Assembly (NCBI RefSeq): GCF_041296385.1
Contig: NC_091014.1
Coordinates: 8,097,578-8,161,577 of the forward strand
Direction of reading: 5' to 3'
From: Aphelocoma coerulescens
Lineage: Eukaryota; Chordata; Aves; Passeriformes; Corvidae
DNA: 64,000 nt
Shown here: positions 1 to 11,900 of the stretch, one piece after another
Position numbering within the stretch: the first letter of the stretch is position 1
Layout of the letters: each line of letters opens with the position of its first letter
Translations under genes and position numbers: made by a program
The notes under the pieces: generated by a model
The model's database searches: none
What the model was told of the DNA's origin: nothing
Seen by the model: only the letters and a program-made list of their open reading frames with translations

Positions 1-96
1 TGGGGTGTTAGAAGGCCTTTAGAAGCTGTTTGAATACTGGGCATGATCTCAGTCTGTCTTTTAGAACTTCCTGACTTGTGTTCATCTGTGTTGCAG

Positions 97-206
97 GTTC
101 AATAGATCTGACTTCAGACTCTGCTGAAGGTCTCAGCCCATCCAAAAAGAGGATCAGAACTGTCTGTAAATGTGGAGCCGTGTGTTGCAGAGGTTATCTC
201 AACTGA
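97..206 (+). CDS. SUV39H2: SUV39H2, last coding exon (partial gene)
   Basis: C-terminal coding exon of the SUV39H2 histone H3 lysine-9 methyltransferase, which acts on pericentromeric heterochromatin. A splice acceptor (ttgcag, 91-96) precedes it. Reading with one base carried from the previous exon gives 35 residues ending TVCKCGAVCCRGYLN and a TGA stop at 204-206. This is the post-SET motif: the CxC plus one downstream Cys bind the zinc that completes the active site. The second Cys of the CC pair differs from the Thr I recall in the human protein. All upstream exons lie left of the window. Its neighbour DCLRE1C, in tail-to-tail orientation, matches the order I know from human 10p13. Confidence 0.95.
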
Positions 207-496
207 GTTCGGGTATCCAAAGTCAAATATTTTGTTCTTTTTTTAATGTGTTTTAAGAAGACTCTTCTTTCACACATATATTCAAGTATTCTTACATCTA
301 ATATAAATAAGGATGGTGGAAACAAGGCATTGTGTTTGTAATTGAAATGGAATAGGCCAAAGAAAGAGATTGTAGTGTTTCAAGCCAATACAAAACTGAT
401 AATGGGGATTAAAAATTCATTTTTCTAGAACAGTTGTTTAGGAAGCAGTAAAATGTATGCAAAGAAAACTCTAAAATGTACCTTGATTTGAACATT

Positions 497-824
497 CATA
501 GAATCACAGAATAAGCTGGATTGGAAGGGACCCACAAGGGTCATCGAGTCCAAGTCTTAGTCCTGCACAGGACCATCTCCAAGAGTCACACCAAACACTC
601 TACCAGGCTTGGTGCTGTGACTGCTTCCCTGGGGAGCCTGTTCCAGTGCCCAACCACCCCGTGGGTGAAGAACCTGTTCCTGATATCCAGTCTAAACCTT
701 GGGTGACTCAGCTTCAGGCTGTTTTCTCAAGTCCTGTCACTGGTCACCAGAGGGAACAGATCGGTAGCTGCCCCTCTGCTTCCCCTTGTGAGGATGTTGA
801 AGAGCACAGTGAGATCTCCCCTCA
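497..824 (-). repeat. CR1 LINE 3' fragment
   Basis: It begins with catagaatcacagaat, the reverse complement of the CR1 3' octamer tail, then runs through the typical text (ttggaagggacccacaaggg, ctgttccagtgcccaaccac). The element is therefore in minus orientation and truncated at its 5' end. It sits back-to-back with a plus-oriented tail fragment that follows directly. Confidence 0.85.
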
Positions 825-925
825 GTGCCATGGTCTGGTTGACAAGGTGGTGTTTGATCATAGGTTGGACTCGATAATCTCAAAAGTCTTTTCCAAACTA
901 ATTGATTCTGTGATTCTGTAATTGG
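825..925 (+). repeat. CR1 LINE 3' tail fragment, plus orientation
   Basis: It reads ggttggactcgataatctc, then cttttccaaacta, and ends in two octamer-like units (gattctgtgattctgt), the 3' end of a CR1 element. It abuts the opposite-strand copy at 497-824, so the two 3' tails point outward. Confidence 0.75.
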
Positions 926-2418
926 TATTAACAGATCCCAGGTGTAAAACTTGAACTTCTTAGCTAGTGTTATGTAGAATTTTTTCAGTTGTTATGCTCT
1001 GATTTTTAGTTAAGATTCTGTAGGAGGACTGCAGTTCCACAGAGCTTTTGTAAATATGGGATTGTCAGAAGTAACATTCACTGTTTGTTTTCATTGCAGA
1101 AATTTGGCAGTCATGGCTGAAACAAGTTGCTGGCTACACTTTGGAAATAGATAGCAAAAGGTTAAGGAGAGCAGCCCATTGTCTAACAAAGCAAATGCAT
1201 TGTGGAGATATGCTCTGTTATCTGTTAGGTGCAAAAGAGCCCTGGGATTGATGTATATTCACAACTGGTTTTGGTTATTTTTACATACTGTGTCTTTTTT
1301 ACCTAGTGACAGACTTCTAAGATACTAGGCCTGTATTTACTGGTTGCAAAAATGTTAACTTCAGTGAAGTTAGACTAGGGGTGAATATACCCATTTGCTG
1401 TAGACATTTGTAAGATGTTCTTGAATGTAAAGGCTGAGAAATGTGCTGTTCTTCAGCTGCTTGAGTCATCTTTTTTTTTTTCCTGATCATCTTAAAGTTG
1501 TCTCAATCTATTCATAACATATGCTAAGTTTTGCTTGGCTTCAAAACCACTGAAGAGCAGTTGAGGTGGGTGATGAGTGGAGTTACAGCCAAGGTCCATG
1601 CTCTAGGTATGATCCAAATGCTTTATTCTCATGGATTCAAAGCTCGTAAAACTTGCATATTGCTTACAAGTCACATAAATGTTGACAGGGTCAGGCAGAA
1701 AAATGTTGCTCCATAAATGGATGCTCCATAGCTGGATGCTGGCTATGTATCATAGGTCAGCTAGTTACCTTTATAAGGTGCACAGCTGTTGGCTCAGGTG
1801 AATGAAGTCAAGTACCCAGCATGTAACTGTTTACTTAATTTGTTAGAAAATGCCTTAAATCCATGTTAATTACTAGCACTTCAGAAAGAGCATTTCAATG
1901 TTGTTCCTTAAGAAGCACAGTTGCATTTGTACTGAAGATCTGGCTCTTTGGTAGCAAATGACATTTTATATGCTACTAGCCAAAATCAGTTTTAAACTTT
2001 TGGTGAAGAGCATGGGCCACTGGAAATGCTGTGTGAGTTTTGTAATCTACAATACAGAGATACACATTGAAATAGAGACTTTATATTGTTTAATGAATAG
2101 GAGAAAGTTTGCTTAGATTTAGAAGTATCTGATGTGGTCAGGCTCCCCTGTATCCACACAGCTGATAACTGCTGAGTCTTGTCAGTTTTTATCATGCCAT
2201 ATCTCTAATGGTTTTTTTTTTAATTTAAAGTGGAATATGGAGCTTTAATGTCAGCAAACTCTAGATGATCTTGCATCGTTTAGAATCATTAGTGCTTTCT
2301 CTTGCATGTAGCTCAAGTGAGCAGTGCATTCCATGTGGATGGAATCTGCAGTCTCCAGCTCCTTCATCTGCTGCAGTCTGCAGCCTGCGCTGTCCCTGCA
2401 GGACGGACTGGCTGCGGC

Positions 2419-2460
2419 AAGAGATGGATTCCTTGCTCCAAGAGATGGATTCCTTACTCC
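2419..2460 (+). repeat. 21-bp direct duplication
   Basis: Two adjacent 21-bp copies (aagagatggattccttgctcc and the same with one G-to-A change) in the presumed SUV39H2 3'UTR. Confidence 0.85.
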
Positions 2461-2678
2461 AGCCTCACCTGTGCCAGGGCACAGGGTGGGCCCCAGCCTC
2501 TGTCTCTCCCCTTGCCCAGTTTGATTTAAATATTGCAAGTTGGTGCATTTTAGAAGGTAATAGTTGTGGCAGTTGTACTGGAGTGCAGTGTCTCCTTTTC
2601 CAGAGGCAGAGAATGTTATCACCAGCACTGGAATAATGCTGCTGTTTGTTAAGGATATGTGTGTTATCTTCTGCCATA

Positions 2679-2684
2679 AATAAA
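2679..2684 (+). promoter_or_regulatory. SUV39H2: Candidate poly(A) signal of SUV39H2
   Basis: Canonical AATAAA about 2.5 kb after the SUV39H2 stop. It is the first AATAAA I found that suits a 3' end of this gene; 3289-3294 is the next candidate. Confidence 0.4.
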
Positions 2685-2700
2685 GAACCGTTAATTTGTG

Positions 2701-4640
2701 TTCTGGGAGGTAGCAGTATTTTGTATTTATTTGAAGGAAACCCATGGATCCAGTTTCCAACATAAGAGCCTTGAACAGTATTTTATATTTACATATTCAC
2801 AGTGTATTTGGATTGCAGTCAGTAAATGAGCTCAATGGGACACTGTGTCACTTTTAAAACTCCTTTTACTGTTTTTATGAGTTTGGCAGAAAATTGCCAA
2901 ATTGGAAATGCAGAAAAAGCTGTTTTCAACTTCTTAGGGAACCTAAACCAGCCCAGCTTCTGCCTTTGTTTTGCTTTGTGGTCTGTTGGCATCGTCAAGG
3001 TCACCAGTTCAGTCGTGTATGCACTTCTTGGGGGCTGGTGACCTGTCCTCCAGCTGTTCATTTTTGTTGGTTTTATTTTTATTTTTTAGTAGCAAAACTA
3101 AAGCTGCAAGATCACCTGTAAGAAAAGCTATTGTCTATTTATTTAATCTCCAATTAAGTCAATCTTTTGGTTATTTTTAATGTATGTTTTAGGAACTGTA
3201 TTAGAATATGCAGTTTGTAAGCTCAGGAACATTTTCTTTTCATATTGTGTCATCTCTAGTATTGCTATCTTCCTATAGTTTTTGATAAAATAAATTAAAT
3301 TTAGTTTTTCTCTTGTTGTTGTCATTCTTAAAAAAAAAAAAAAATAGGCTGTCAAAATTAGTTTTAGCAGTAGAATTTGCTTTAAGACTGCAACCTCTTA
3401 ATTCTTGGCCTGTACCCAAATTTTCTGGGACTGTAAGGACTCCAGCAGAGGGACCATGAGGAAATTATGTGTTTTGCAGTTCAGGGCTAATAAGAACTGG
3501 TATAAATTTACACTTTCCTGAAGCAGACTGGATTCCTGTATGTTTGAGCATCCTGTTAAAGGCAGCCCTGAACTTCTGTTTTGCACAGTACAGATATGAA
3601 ATGAGCCAACAGAAGAGGTTCTGCTCTGACTTTATTCACAGAGGTAGGTCCAACAGCAGTTCCACTCACTCAAGCTTGCTGAAAGTTGGTAGATCACATT
3701 TGGAAATCAGGTTAAAAAATCCCACAAATTTGGGAGGATAACAGGAGGTAACAGTGGAGAAATACATGGATCTTGAATATCCTTAAAATCATACATAGAT
3801 TATGGCAATGTTTTGTCCCTCCTGCCTCTGTTCCCCGTAGCAGAATGCTGGTTGGTTTAACATTCACAAGTCACTAAACATGGCACAACAACTGAAGGCA
3901 CACTCAGAGGGAAGAGGTGTTGTGCTAAAGTATGTTCAGTTCTTTGGGACTTGGAAAACCTCAGGGATTTTTAGATTACTTCTGTGGTTTGGATATTTCC
4001 TAGGCACTCCAGTTTAAGAAAAACCTGAATTACAGTTTTGTGTTAGAAGCTAAGAATTTTGGCAGAGATTTAGGATGGCACACGTGCATGGGGAATATAT
4101 TGTCTTGATTTAAAATAGTGAAGCCTACAGAATGTTGCAGAGGAGGTGAAGTTTTGTAGTACAAGAACCTTAAGTAATGCAAGCACCTGTCTGGGATACC
4201 AGGTTACCTTCTGTGGCTGAGTTACCTGCCAGAGCAGGACAAGGCTGGTAACTTGGGAACTACAGGGTTTTATTTTTAAGTTTTTCTGAAGAACCATTCA
4301 GAACAAACCAGAACACAGAGGAACTGATGACAAGTTGTTTGCAGTGAGTTGGAGATGAAGCACAGACACTGGTCTGCAGTACCTCACTCAGGAGTTAAAG
4401 CTCAGTGTAAAGAGAGACTTTTTGAAAAGAACAATTTGATTTAAAACAAATTAAACCTCCTCACAACCTCAGTAATTCTCTAATCTGTTTTGCAGTTGTT
4501 TTTAAAATGAACTGCAGTGAATACTCATGAAATTGTTATAATAATGATAAATAATGATAATAGTGATTAAAGCCATATTACAACTGCCTTGTTTGCATGG
4601 TCATTCTTAGGCGTTCTTCCCCACAGTTAACAATGTGTAT
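2701..4640. other. Stretch between the SUV39H2 and DCLRE1C 3' ends
   Basis: No conserved coding exon was recognised on either strand. It contains a 15-base A run near 3330-3344 about 36 bases after an AATAAA (3289-3294), and otherwise ordinary AT-rich sequence. It may contain alternative 3'UTR of either convergent gene. Confidence 0.5.
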
Positions 4641-4646
4641 TTTATT
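4641..4646 (-). promoter_or_regulatory. DCLRE1C: Candidate poly(A) signal of DCLRE1C
   Basis: Plus-strand tttatt, which is AATAAA on the minus strand, lies about 350 bases beyond the DCLRE1C stop. Another copy lies near 4269-4274. The choice is unproven. Confidence 0.3.
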
Positions 4647-4993
4647 AAACCCTGAGATCACATTAAAAGGCAAACTCTTAGAGCTCATGTTAAACACTAA
4701 ATTTCATTTAGTGTTCTACCCTTAATTTTGTCTGGTCCATTTTTTGTCTGCTTACAGTCCTGGAGAATTGAACCTTGAGAGGTAGAAGGCTTTTACAGTC
4801 CCTCCTGGGAATACTTCCTTTTCAGTATTTCATGGAAGGAATAATAAAGTTACATAGGCTGCAGATTCCTAGTTCTGACAGTAAGATATTTCTAAAAAAA
4901 GCATGACAACATGGCTGCAGATAGTAACCAGCAGGAAGAGAAAAAGAGTTCAGGTATTAGTAAACATGTTGGGTATTACCACGAGGTAATCAG

Positions 4994-5964
4994 CTATATG
5001 AGTTCTCCGGAGACTTTTTTCTCATTGATAATGTTTTCACCTGCTGCAAGCTTCTTGTATAAATGGTGCAGTTTATCTGGCTGAGGTGCTTCAGCATCAG
5101 GAGTTAAGGGAATTTCAAAGTCAGAGGAGCTCTGGGAGTCCCTCCTCAGCTCCAGATCAGGAGTCCTGGAGCTGTCACTTATTTCCACCAGCACATCCTG
5201 AACATGGGCAGCACCAGCCTCTGCAGCTTTCTCACAGCCTTTGCTTTTCAAGGCACAGGCACCATAGTGGGCACAAGGTCTGTTGTGACCTGGTGGCTTC
5301 CCTCCCAGCTGAGTGTCCGTGGGAGTCTCCTGCAGCACAGGAACCACTGCTCTGCTCCCCCCTTTGCTGATGTCCAGGGCACTTCTCTCCTGGGATGTGA
5401 TGAGCACTGTGTCCATTTGGCTATCCCAGCCCTGGCTCCCCTGCTCTGATATGTGTGTTGACTGAGAAGAATTTTGGGAGGAGATGTGTGTTGAGTCACT
5501 TACTCCATCTGAATCACTGAAGAGTGACTGGGACCCGCCAGCATCTGCTGAAGATGGCATGTTGTCCTCATTTTCAGAACTTTCTTCTAGTTTATTACCC
5601 GTAAAAAATTCATTCCAGCAAGGGACATTGGCATTACACTCCTGCTGGTCACTAGTTACTCCATTGAAATTGGCTGTGGAAGTGGCATCTGGCTCATGGG
5701 AAAGAAATTGAACTGTATTTTTTTCAGATTCTTCTTCTTCATCATCATCATCATCATCATCATCATTTGATTCCTCACAGTCCACAAAGTCTACCTTGAG
5801 GGAGGTGTAAGCTGTGGTCCCTTTATAACTTTCTGTGCCCTCATTAATGTTTCCTTCAGCATTTTCAGACTGCCCTGTGCTGGAGGGCCTGCTCTCTCCT
5901 CTCTGCTGTTTTGGAATCTTAGGCCTTGTAGAAATTAATTCTGAATCAAAGAGATCATCTTCAT
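4994..5964 (-). CDS. DCLRE1C: DCLRE1C exon 14 (residues 388-710, C-terminal tail)
   Basis: Acceptor ttgccag precedes ATGAAGATG; stop TAG at 4994-4996. It encodes the disordered regulatory tail. Conserved islands are [16 protein letters not shown] (ligase IV contact), [26 protein letters not shown] and [13 protein letters not shown], rich in SQ sites for PI3K-like kinases, plus [10 protein letters not shown] near the end. A run of eight GAT codons (Asp 455-462) followed by four Glu is discussed separately. Confidence 0.96.
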
Positions 5965-8900
5965 CTGGCAAGGAACAAACAGAAAATCACTAAGAAAAGT
6001 TCACATCTCTGCTAAAATCTTGTTGAGAGCAAAGTTTTAATAAAAATTCATTTAGTTTAAATTGAGGAAGCTGTTCTTTAACGCAGCTGGAGATTTTGCA
6101 GGATGATATTGACAGTGTTTGCCTTGCCTTGTCTAGCACAGGGACAGTCAGAACAAGCTCTCCTAGGGCTGATCTAGGACTGAGGGAAGGAGCTCCATCC
6201 AAAAACTTACAGGACTGTTGAGCATTAAGTGCATTTTAAGACTGCAAACAAGAGTGTTTTTACATGATCAGTGCTCTCTCACCCTCCTAATACCCAAGTT
6301 CACGTCATTTCTATTTCTCCTTTCCAGCTGTTGCTTTGAACACACAGGCAGGCTGCGGTGAACACCAAGGCTCTTGGCATCTCTGCTTAGTCTCAGCCTT
6401 TAATTTAAGGTGCAGTAGCAGCAGCAGAACCTTTACCTGTATCAGATAATTCTCTCTTGTGGGCTCTCTTCAGTGTTCCTAAGGGCTTGTACCTGGGTTC
6501 CATGCTTCTCCTGTATGACCTGCATAATGGCTTTAATCTGAGGGGAATGAGAAAAGCAGTTAATATTTAGAACTCAGCATATGCTTTCAGGAGCAAAAGT
6601 AAATCTTTTAACTTGTTTTAAGTACACTGCTCTATGCGTTTCACAGCAAAAATGCAGCAAAAATGTTAAAGCAAAGGCAGCAATACCTAGGGCAAAATCC
6701 TTTACTGATTGGTGAGCTTCAGCAGCTGAAAGGTAGAAATCTGTCCTTTTAATATATTTACCTTAAAACATGTACATAATTTGGAAACTATCTTGTAGTT
6801 CCTTCCTTACAGAAGACAAGCTGGCAGGGTTCAAAATCCGACTGTGGTTTTATTTAGTGATTATTAAGTGGAAGTCTTCTTTCTTACTAGGGAGGAAAGG
6901 AAGAAGGAACTGGAGTCTTTGTTCTGTCCAGACTAAGAGACACCACAGCTCTCCTGCTCCCCGAGGGCGCTTTTTAAGCTGCCAACCTCTGTAGCAGCAC
7001 AAGAGAACTGGCCTCTGATGCTCTGCAGAGAGGAGGAGTTCAAGTCCCCTCTTTAAAAGAAACTTCTGAGAAGTAGCAATGACAAATAGAAATGGGTCAC
7101 AGAACACAGTGAGATGAATGTATATTCAGCTTCACCCCAGAGTTTACCAGCAGAAAAGCCTCTACACACAGATAGAAGTAGAATACAAACTCTGAGACTC
7201 AGCTTAACATACACATGTGCTTCAGAAAGCCCAGATCTGTGGGACTGAATATAGAAAAAAAAAATCTGAATTATCTGACAAGTAAAGCAAAAGGGCGAGG
7301 CCCTCCTGAGAGGCTGGGATTCAGGAGGGGAATTGTCCTTACAGGAACAGAGTTTGGATCACCGCTGGCCAGCAGCCACTTGTCACTTACATTTCCATAA
7401 CTTTGTCCTCTGTTACACCCAGTGGCAGTACATTGGGATATACATTCACAGGAGAGATATAGCTCAGGAAATCCTTTATCTAAATTCCAGAAAAGAAGAA
7501 GCAATTTTAACAAATTACATCAACAGTTAAGAAAATCACTTAATGGTAGCACTGATGCAAGACATCCAAAAGTACTACTAGTAGTCTTAAGTAAAGACCA
7601 ATGTAGCCCATGACTCTGTCAAAGTGGGTATCTCTGGAACAAGAAAACCGGCCTGAAAGGATGCTGAGAACTCAGCCTCACCTAACACCTCACTGCAATT
7701 ATCTGTATCAATTATCTACACAGACCATCACTATCTCTGAAAGAAAAGGCTGGGAAGACCTGGAATGTGATCCAGTGCTTCCCTGTCCTTACTGCTGTTG
7801 ATCTTTCCAAAATGCAGTTGCCTTACTGGACTTCAAGTCTCCAGGTATGCAGATCAGGTATTCCTTTCCTCTTCCTAAAGTCTCTCTTCAGTCCCCTGTA
7901 AAAGCCCATTTTTCCAAGCCTTACTCTGTTGTCTTCTGGATGATCTCCAGTAAATTTCTTGAAGAATTGTGTCCAGTTTGGGGCACTCCTGCTGAGGCTT
8001 TTTCAGTGCTGAGCATTGGAAGCACTTGCAGGTTGCAGGTTACACTCCTATCTGTACAGACAGTAGGACTGTCCTGGGGTGACCCATAATGTTATTGCAA
8101 TTTTGTATCCAGCAGTTATTTACTGTTCTTTTTTGCCTGATGCTGTTCCACTTGTTAGGAAACTGTTCTTTTTAAATTTCTCTCTACTCGTGTTCATTCC
8201 TTATTGGTGGAAAGGGATTGGTTGAACCTATAGAGGGAGACAACTCGTTCCAGAGTGTTCTCCTTTAAACTGTCTCAAACTAAGACAAGGAGCCATCTAT
8301 TTTTGCATGTGGAGGTAGGAATGTTACAGTTACACTATTCCCCATATTCCACCAGCAAATTCCACACTGGGACCTCCATTTAAAATTCTGCACTGCAGAG
8401 CAAATTTAAACTTATCCAGGATATTAAAAACAGTACTGCCTTCCTCCATTTTGTAGTGCAAGACTTTGTGATAGTTCATTGTTATCACTGATCCAGTTTC
8501 AGTTCAGTTTTTCAGGAGAAAGAAGTGTTTTTAGAGCTGTATTGAGTCATGTTAAATGAAAAGTGTGTGATTGTGGGGAGGATGCTGCCATGACCAATTT
8601 CCTTTTCATTTTTAACACAGGAAGAGGGGCAACAGTGGCAGTCAGGATGTGAGAAAATTCTGTTTAAATGTGTGGGCAGAGAAAAGAAGGCAAACCCACC
8701 CAAATCTGAGTAGATGAACAACGTATTGTGAACCAAAACTCCATGCTTTCAGCATTGCACAGTTACACAATAATCTAAAATAGAAAGGCAGTCAAAACAA
8801 TTGTACCAGTGACCTATACATTGAGAAGAGAGAACAGGAAACAGGCTTGTAATCCTGCCCTACATTAACAAGTTCCTCTGCAGCTATATTAAAACAATTT

Positions 8901-11900
8901 TTGTCTTCAGCATTCAGAACTTCCTATCCCCTTACGTCTTATTACTGATGAGATATTTTTTATTACGACAAGTCATGTCATCCACTCCAGAATAATCAAA
9001 ACTCTTACATTTCCTTAATCAATGTACACTCAGTACTTCAAGTACACAAACCTCGCTGTATGAAGAGTGGAAAGAGAAACAAGCTCTGTATGTTCTCTCG
9101 CCAGTCCTAAATAAAACAGAGGAGGAACAAAAATTAGGTAATTGCTCTTCATCCTTGGTCAACAGACCAGCATAACCTACTCTTAAAGTCCGTTCTGAGA
9201 TTCAGTTATACAGGTATCAGGCAAGATACAAACCTCAAACAACAGGTTTCTGTGTGGCCCAAATGCTCACCTCACTATTACACTGGTTTTCTTTTTCCTT
9301 TCCCCAAACCACATTGTGGAGGGTTTGATGCTGATTATGTGCAGGGGAGTTCCATTGTGGCAAGTCATCCCACAGGGCAGTCTGTTGCCTCGGAAGCAGT
9401 CATCATCCTGTCCAATGGAATATAAAATTAAGCCCAACAGTGACCTTTTTTACCCAGAAATTAAGCAACATAATATCTAGCCAAACCACGTTCTTCTCTC
9501 ACTTATAACTCCATTGAAAGACCTTGCCACACCTTGCTTCTTTAGTGCAGCTGGCAGAGAGAATCAGTCAGAGACCAATGCCCCAGTGTGCCATCTTGGG
9601 TTCTACCTGTGTTCCTCCAAGCTGGAGCCTCCAGCCTGACAGACATCCCAGAAAGGGAGGGCCTGTGCTAAAACCACACAGTGCATGGCTGCAGCAGGAG
9701 TCATTCTGAGCCTCTTTTGATACACTGAAGTGGATAATACCTGATTGATCTAGTATTGCTTGTCTCACTTCACTTAAAACCACAATTTTCAGGTTTCAAA
9801 TACCACTAAATTAATTCTAGCATAAATTAATATATTTTTTCCTTTTTTTTTAAAAAAAACCCCAAAAACTTCAACCCACTAACTAAGGTTTTCACTCTGA
9901 TTTACATTAAGTCACCATTTCACCAGTCTTCATTAACCCAAAAGGTCCCAAACATCAGCACCTATAACCACACTTTCACAGCAAAGCCAGGGGAGGCTTT
10001 GCAGAACGAACGCACCCGAGGATGTCGGCAGGCGTGAATCTGCGTGTGTCGGTCTGTGGTAACGTGGCACAGAATTTCTGGCATGTTCCTGAACATATCA
10101 AGTTTGTTCATGTGCACCTAGAGAAAGCCAGAGTTTACTCTTTAGTAGTTCAGTGTGTTTGCCAGACTGCAGCTGGAGCAGCTGTTTAGATGTGACTCTG
10201 CTCTCCCCAAATGCTGGCAGGCAGTTAAATTATTACTCCCAATAATGTCCAAGCAGAGATGTGTCAGCCATCTAGAACAGTAGAACATACCTTCTATGCT
10301 GAAGAGGGATGAATCTTCATGAGGAATTCAGAATCTATCTACTGACTATTAATACTGTATGCAAATTACTTTTATGATTCACAAAATAAAAGGGAGAGAG
10401 GTGAACACAAAGCTTGAAAACTGGGAATTAAATTCTTTTTGTAAAGTCCAGATGTTCCAGACTGAAGTCAACTAGTTAACTCATTTTGAGCACAACTGCA
10501 CTTTTTAAGAGAAGTTAATGAAACAGGCCTAACAGTGACCTAGAGCAGCCCTCTGAACAGCCACTGCCATCTCATGACTGGCCACAATCATTACTGAGGT
10601 TCCAAACAACAATTAGAGAAACATTACCTGGATTCCAAGTTCCTCACTGAGGTTTATGAATAAATACTCATATCCATAAGCAGCTTTGCAGTTCAGCCAC
10701 ACAACATGATTATGAGACAGCGAGGTCCAGCTTCGCACTAACTCCAAGATCCCATTTAAACATTCCTCCTGAAAAGTGTAGAAAATGCTGTCAATCATCT
10801 TAGAAGATACTTCCAAAGTGCTGTGATTTGGTAATGTAAAATGGCATTGCCTTGCAAGACTTACCTAACAAAGGGGTGGTTAATTAATTAACAATTTTAA
10901 GGGCCTTTCCTCCCACAGTTTATTTAGACTTACCCGGCTTGGTATGTGATAAAATTTGGGATCACAAAAAGTAGTGTCCAAATACACACTCTGGATGTCT
11001 TTTATTCTGGAGGAGAGAAATGTGATATCAGAGTAAACATTGCATCACAGTGCTAAGATATGCCACTTCCTCTCTCTTCAAAAGGAGGTAATTCTACCTC
11101 TTTATTACAAAGAATAAGTCAAAGGGGGCTTAAAACTGCGGTATTGCAATTATATTTAATAATTATTAAATTATTAAATTTTAAATTAAAAATGAGGAAA
11201 AAAATAGTGTATTATTCCCAAATTGTCGATGCCATATGATTCTTTCTAAATCCCAGAAATAGCTCACCTGGTCCCTGAATGCAAAAGCTCCATTCTGGCT
11301 GCTTCTCCTTTTGCAAGCCTGAAATCCCCTGTGTACAACACAGTGCCATTCTCACCTTCAAACAGAAACCTGCAGACAGCAACACTTGGGTCAAATTCGT
11401 CATTAAATGCCAGGTGGTGAAACATTTAAAGTATTGAAAGGACATACATGACTGAACCTGGACAGTGACCAGCTGGCAGGAGTGTCACCACTACATCTTC
11501 TTTCTGGAAGAGAGAGGTCAGCATTAATTTCACACTGTAGTAAGTAGTACCAGTACTTTTGTCAGCACAGTGAAAGCAATGCATTACTCCCCACAGCCTC
11601 CTGCAGCATTTAGCATTGCTTTTAAATCCAGAGAATCTCTCCACATTGCAACAAGCACTAAAGAGCAACAACCATCCTGTCATGGCAGAAGAGAGGACCA
11701 AGTATTGTACTGTGCTTATAAAGCAAGTTGGACAGAGGACAGTTCTACCTCCTTGGTTCCTGGTGAACAAGTACAGAATCACAGAATAGCTTGGATTGGA
11801 AGGGATCTTTAAAGTTCATTCAGTCCAACTCCCCTGCAATAAGGAGGGACACCTTCAACTAGACAGACTGCTCAGAGCCTCATCCTGACCTTGAATGTTC

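Larger units (their letters stand above)
207..2700 (+). other. SUV39H2: SUV39H2 3' untranslated region (probable extent)
   Basis: No further conserved coding sequence follows the stop. A canonical AATAAA at 2679-2684 could end the transcript near 2.70 kb; another at 3289-3294 is an alternative. The segment contains two CR1 fragments in opposite orientation (497-925) and a 21-bp direct duplication (2419-2460). The extent is inferred from the signals only; no transcript data were available. Confidence 0.5.

Noticed and set aside
2251..2763. A 170-codon minus-strand ORF
   Set aside because: It contains the 21-bp duplication, has no known domain and lies in the presumed SUV39H2 3'UTR on the opposite strand.
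3289..3344. A processed pseudogene tail (AATAAA followed about 36 bases later by an A run)
   Set aside because: No coding similarity upstream and no target duplication. It may simply be an alternative SUV39H2 3' end beside a genomic A run.
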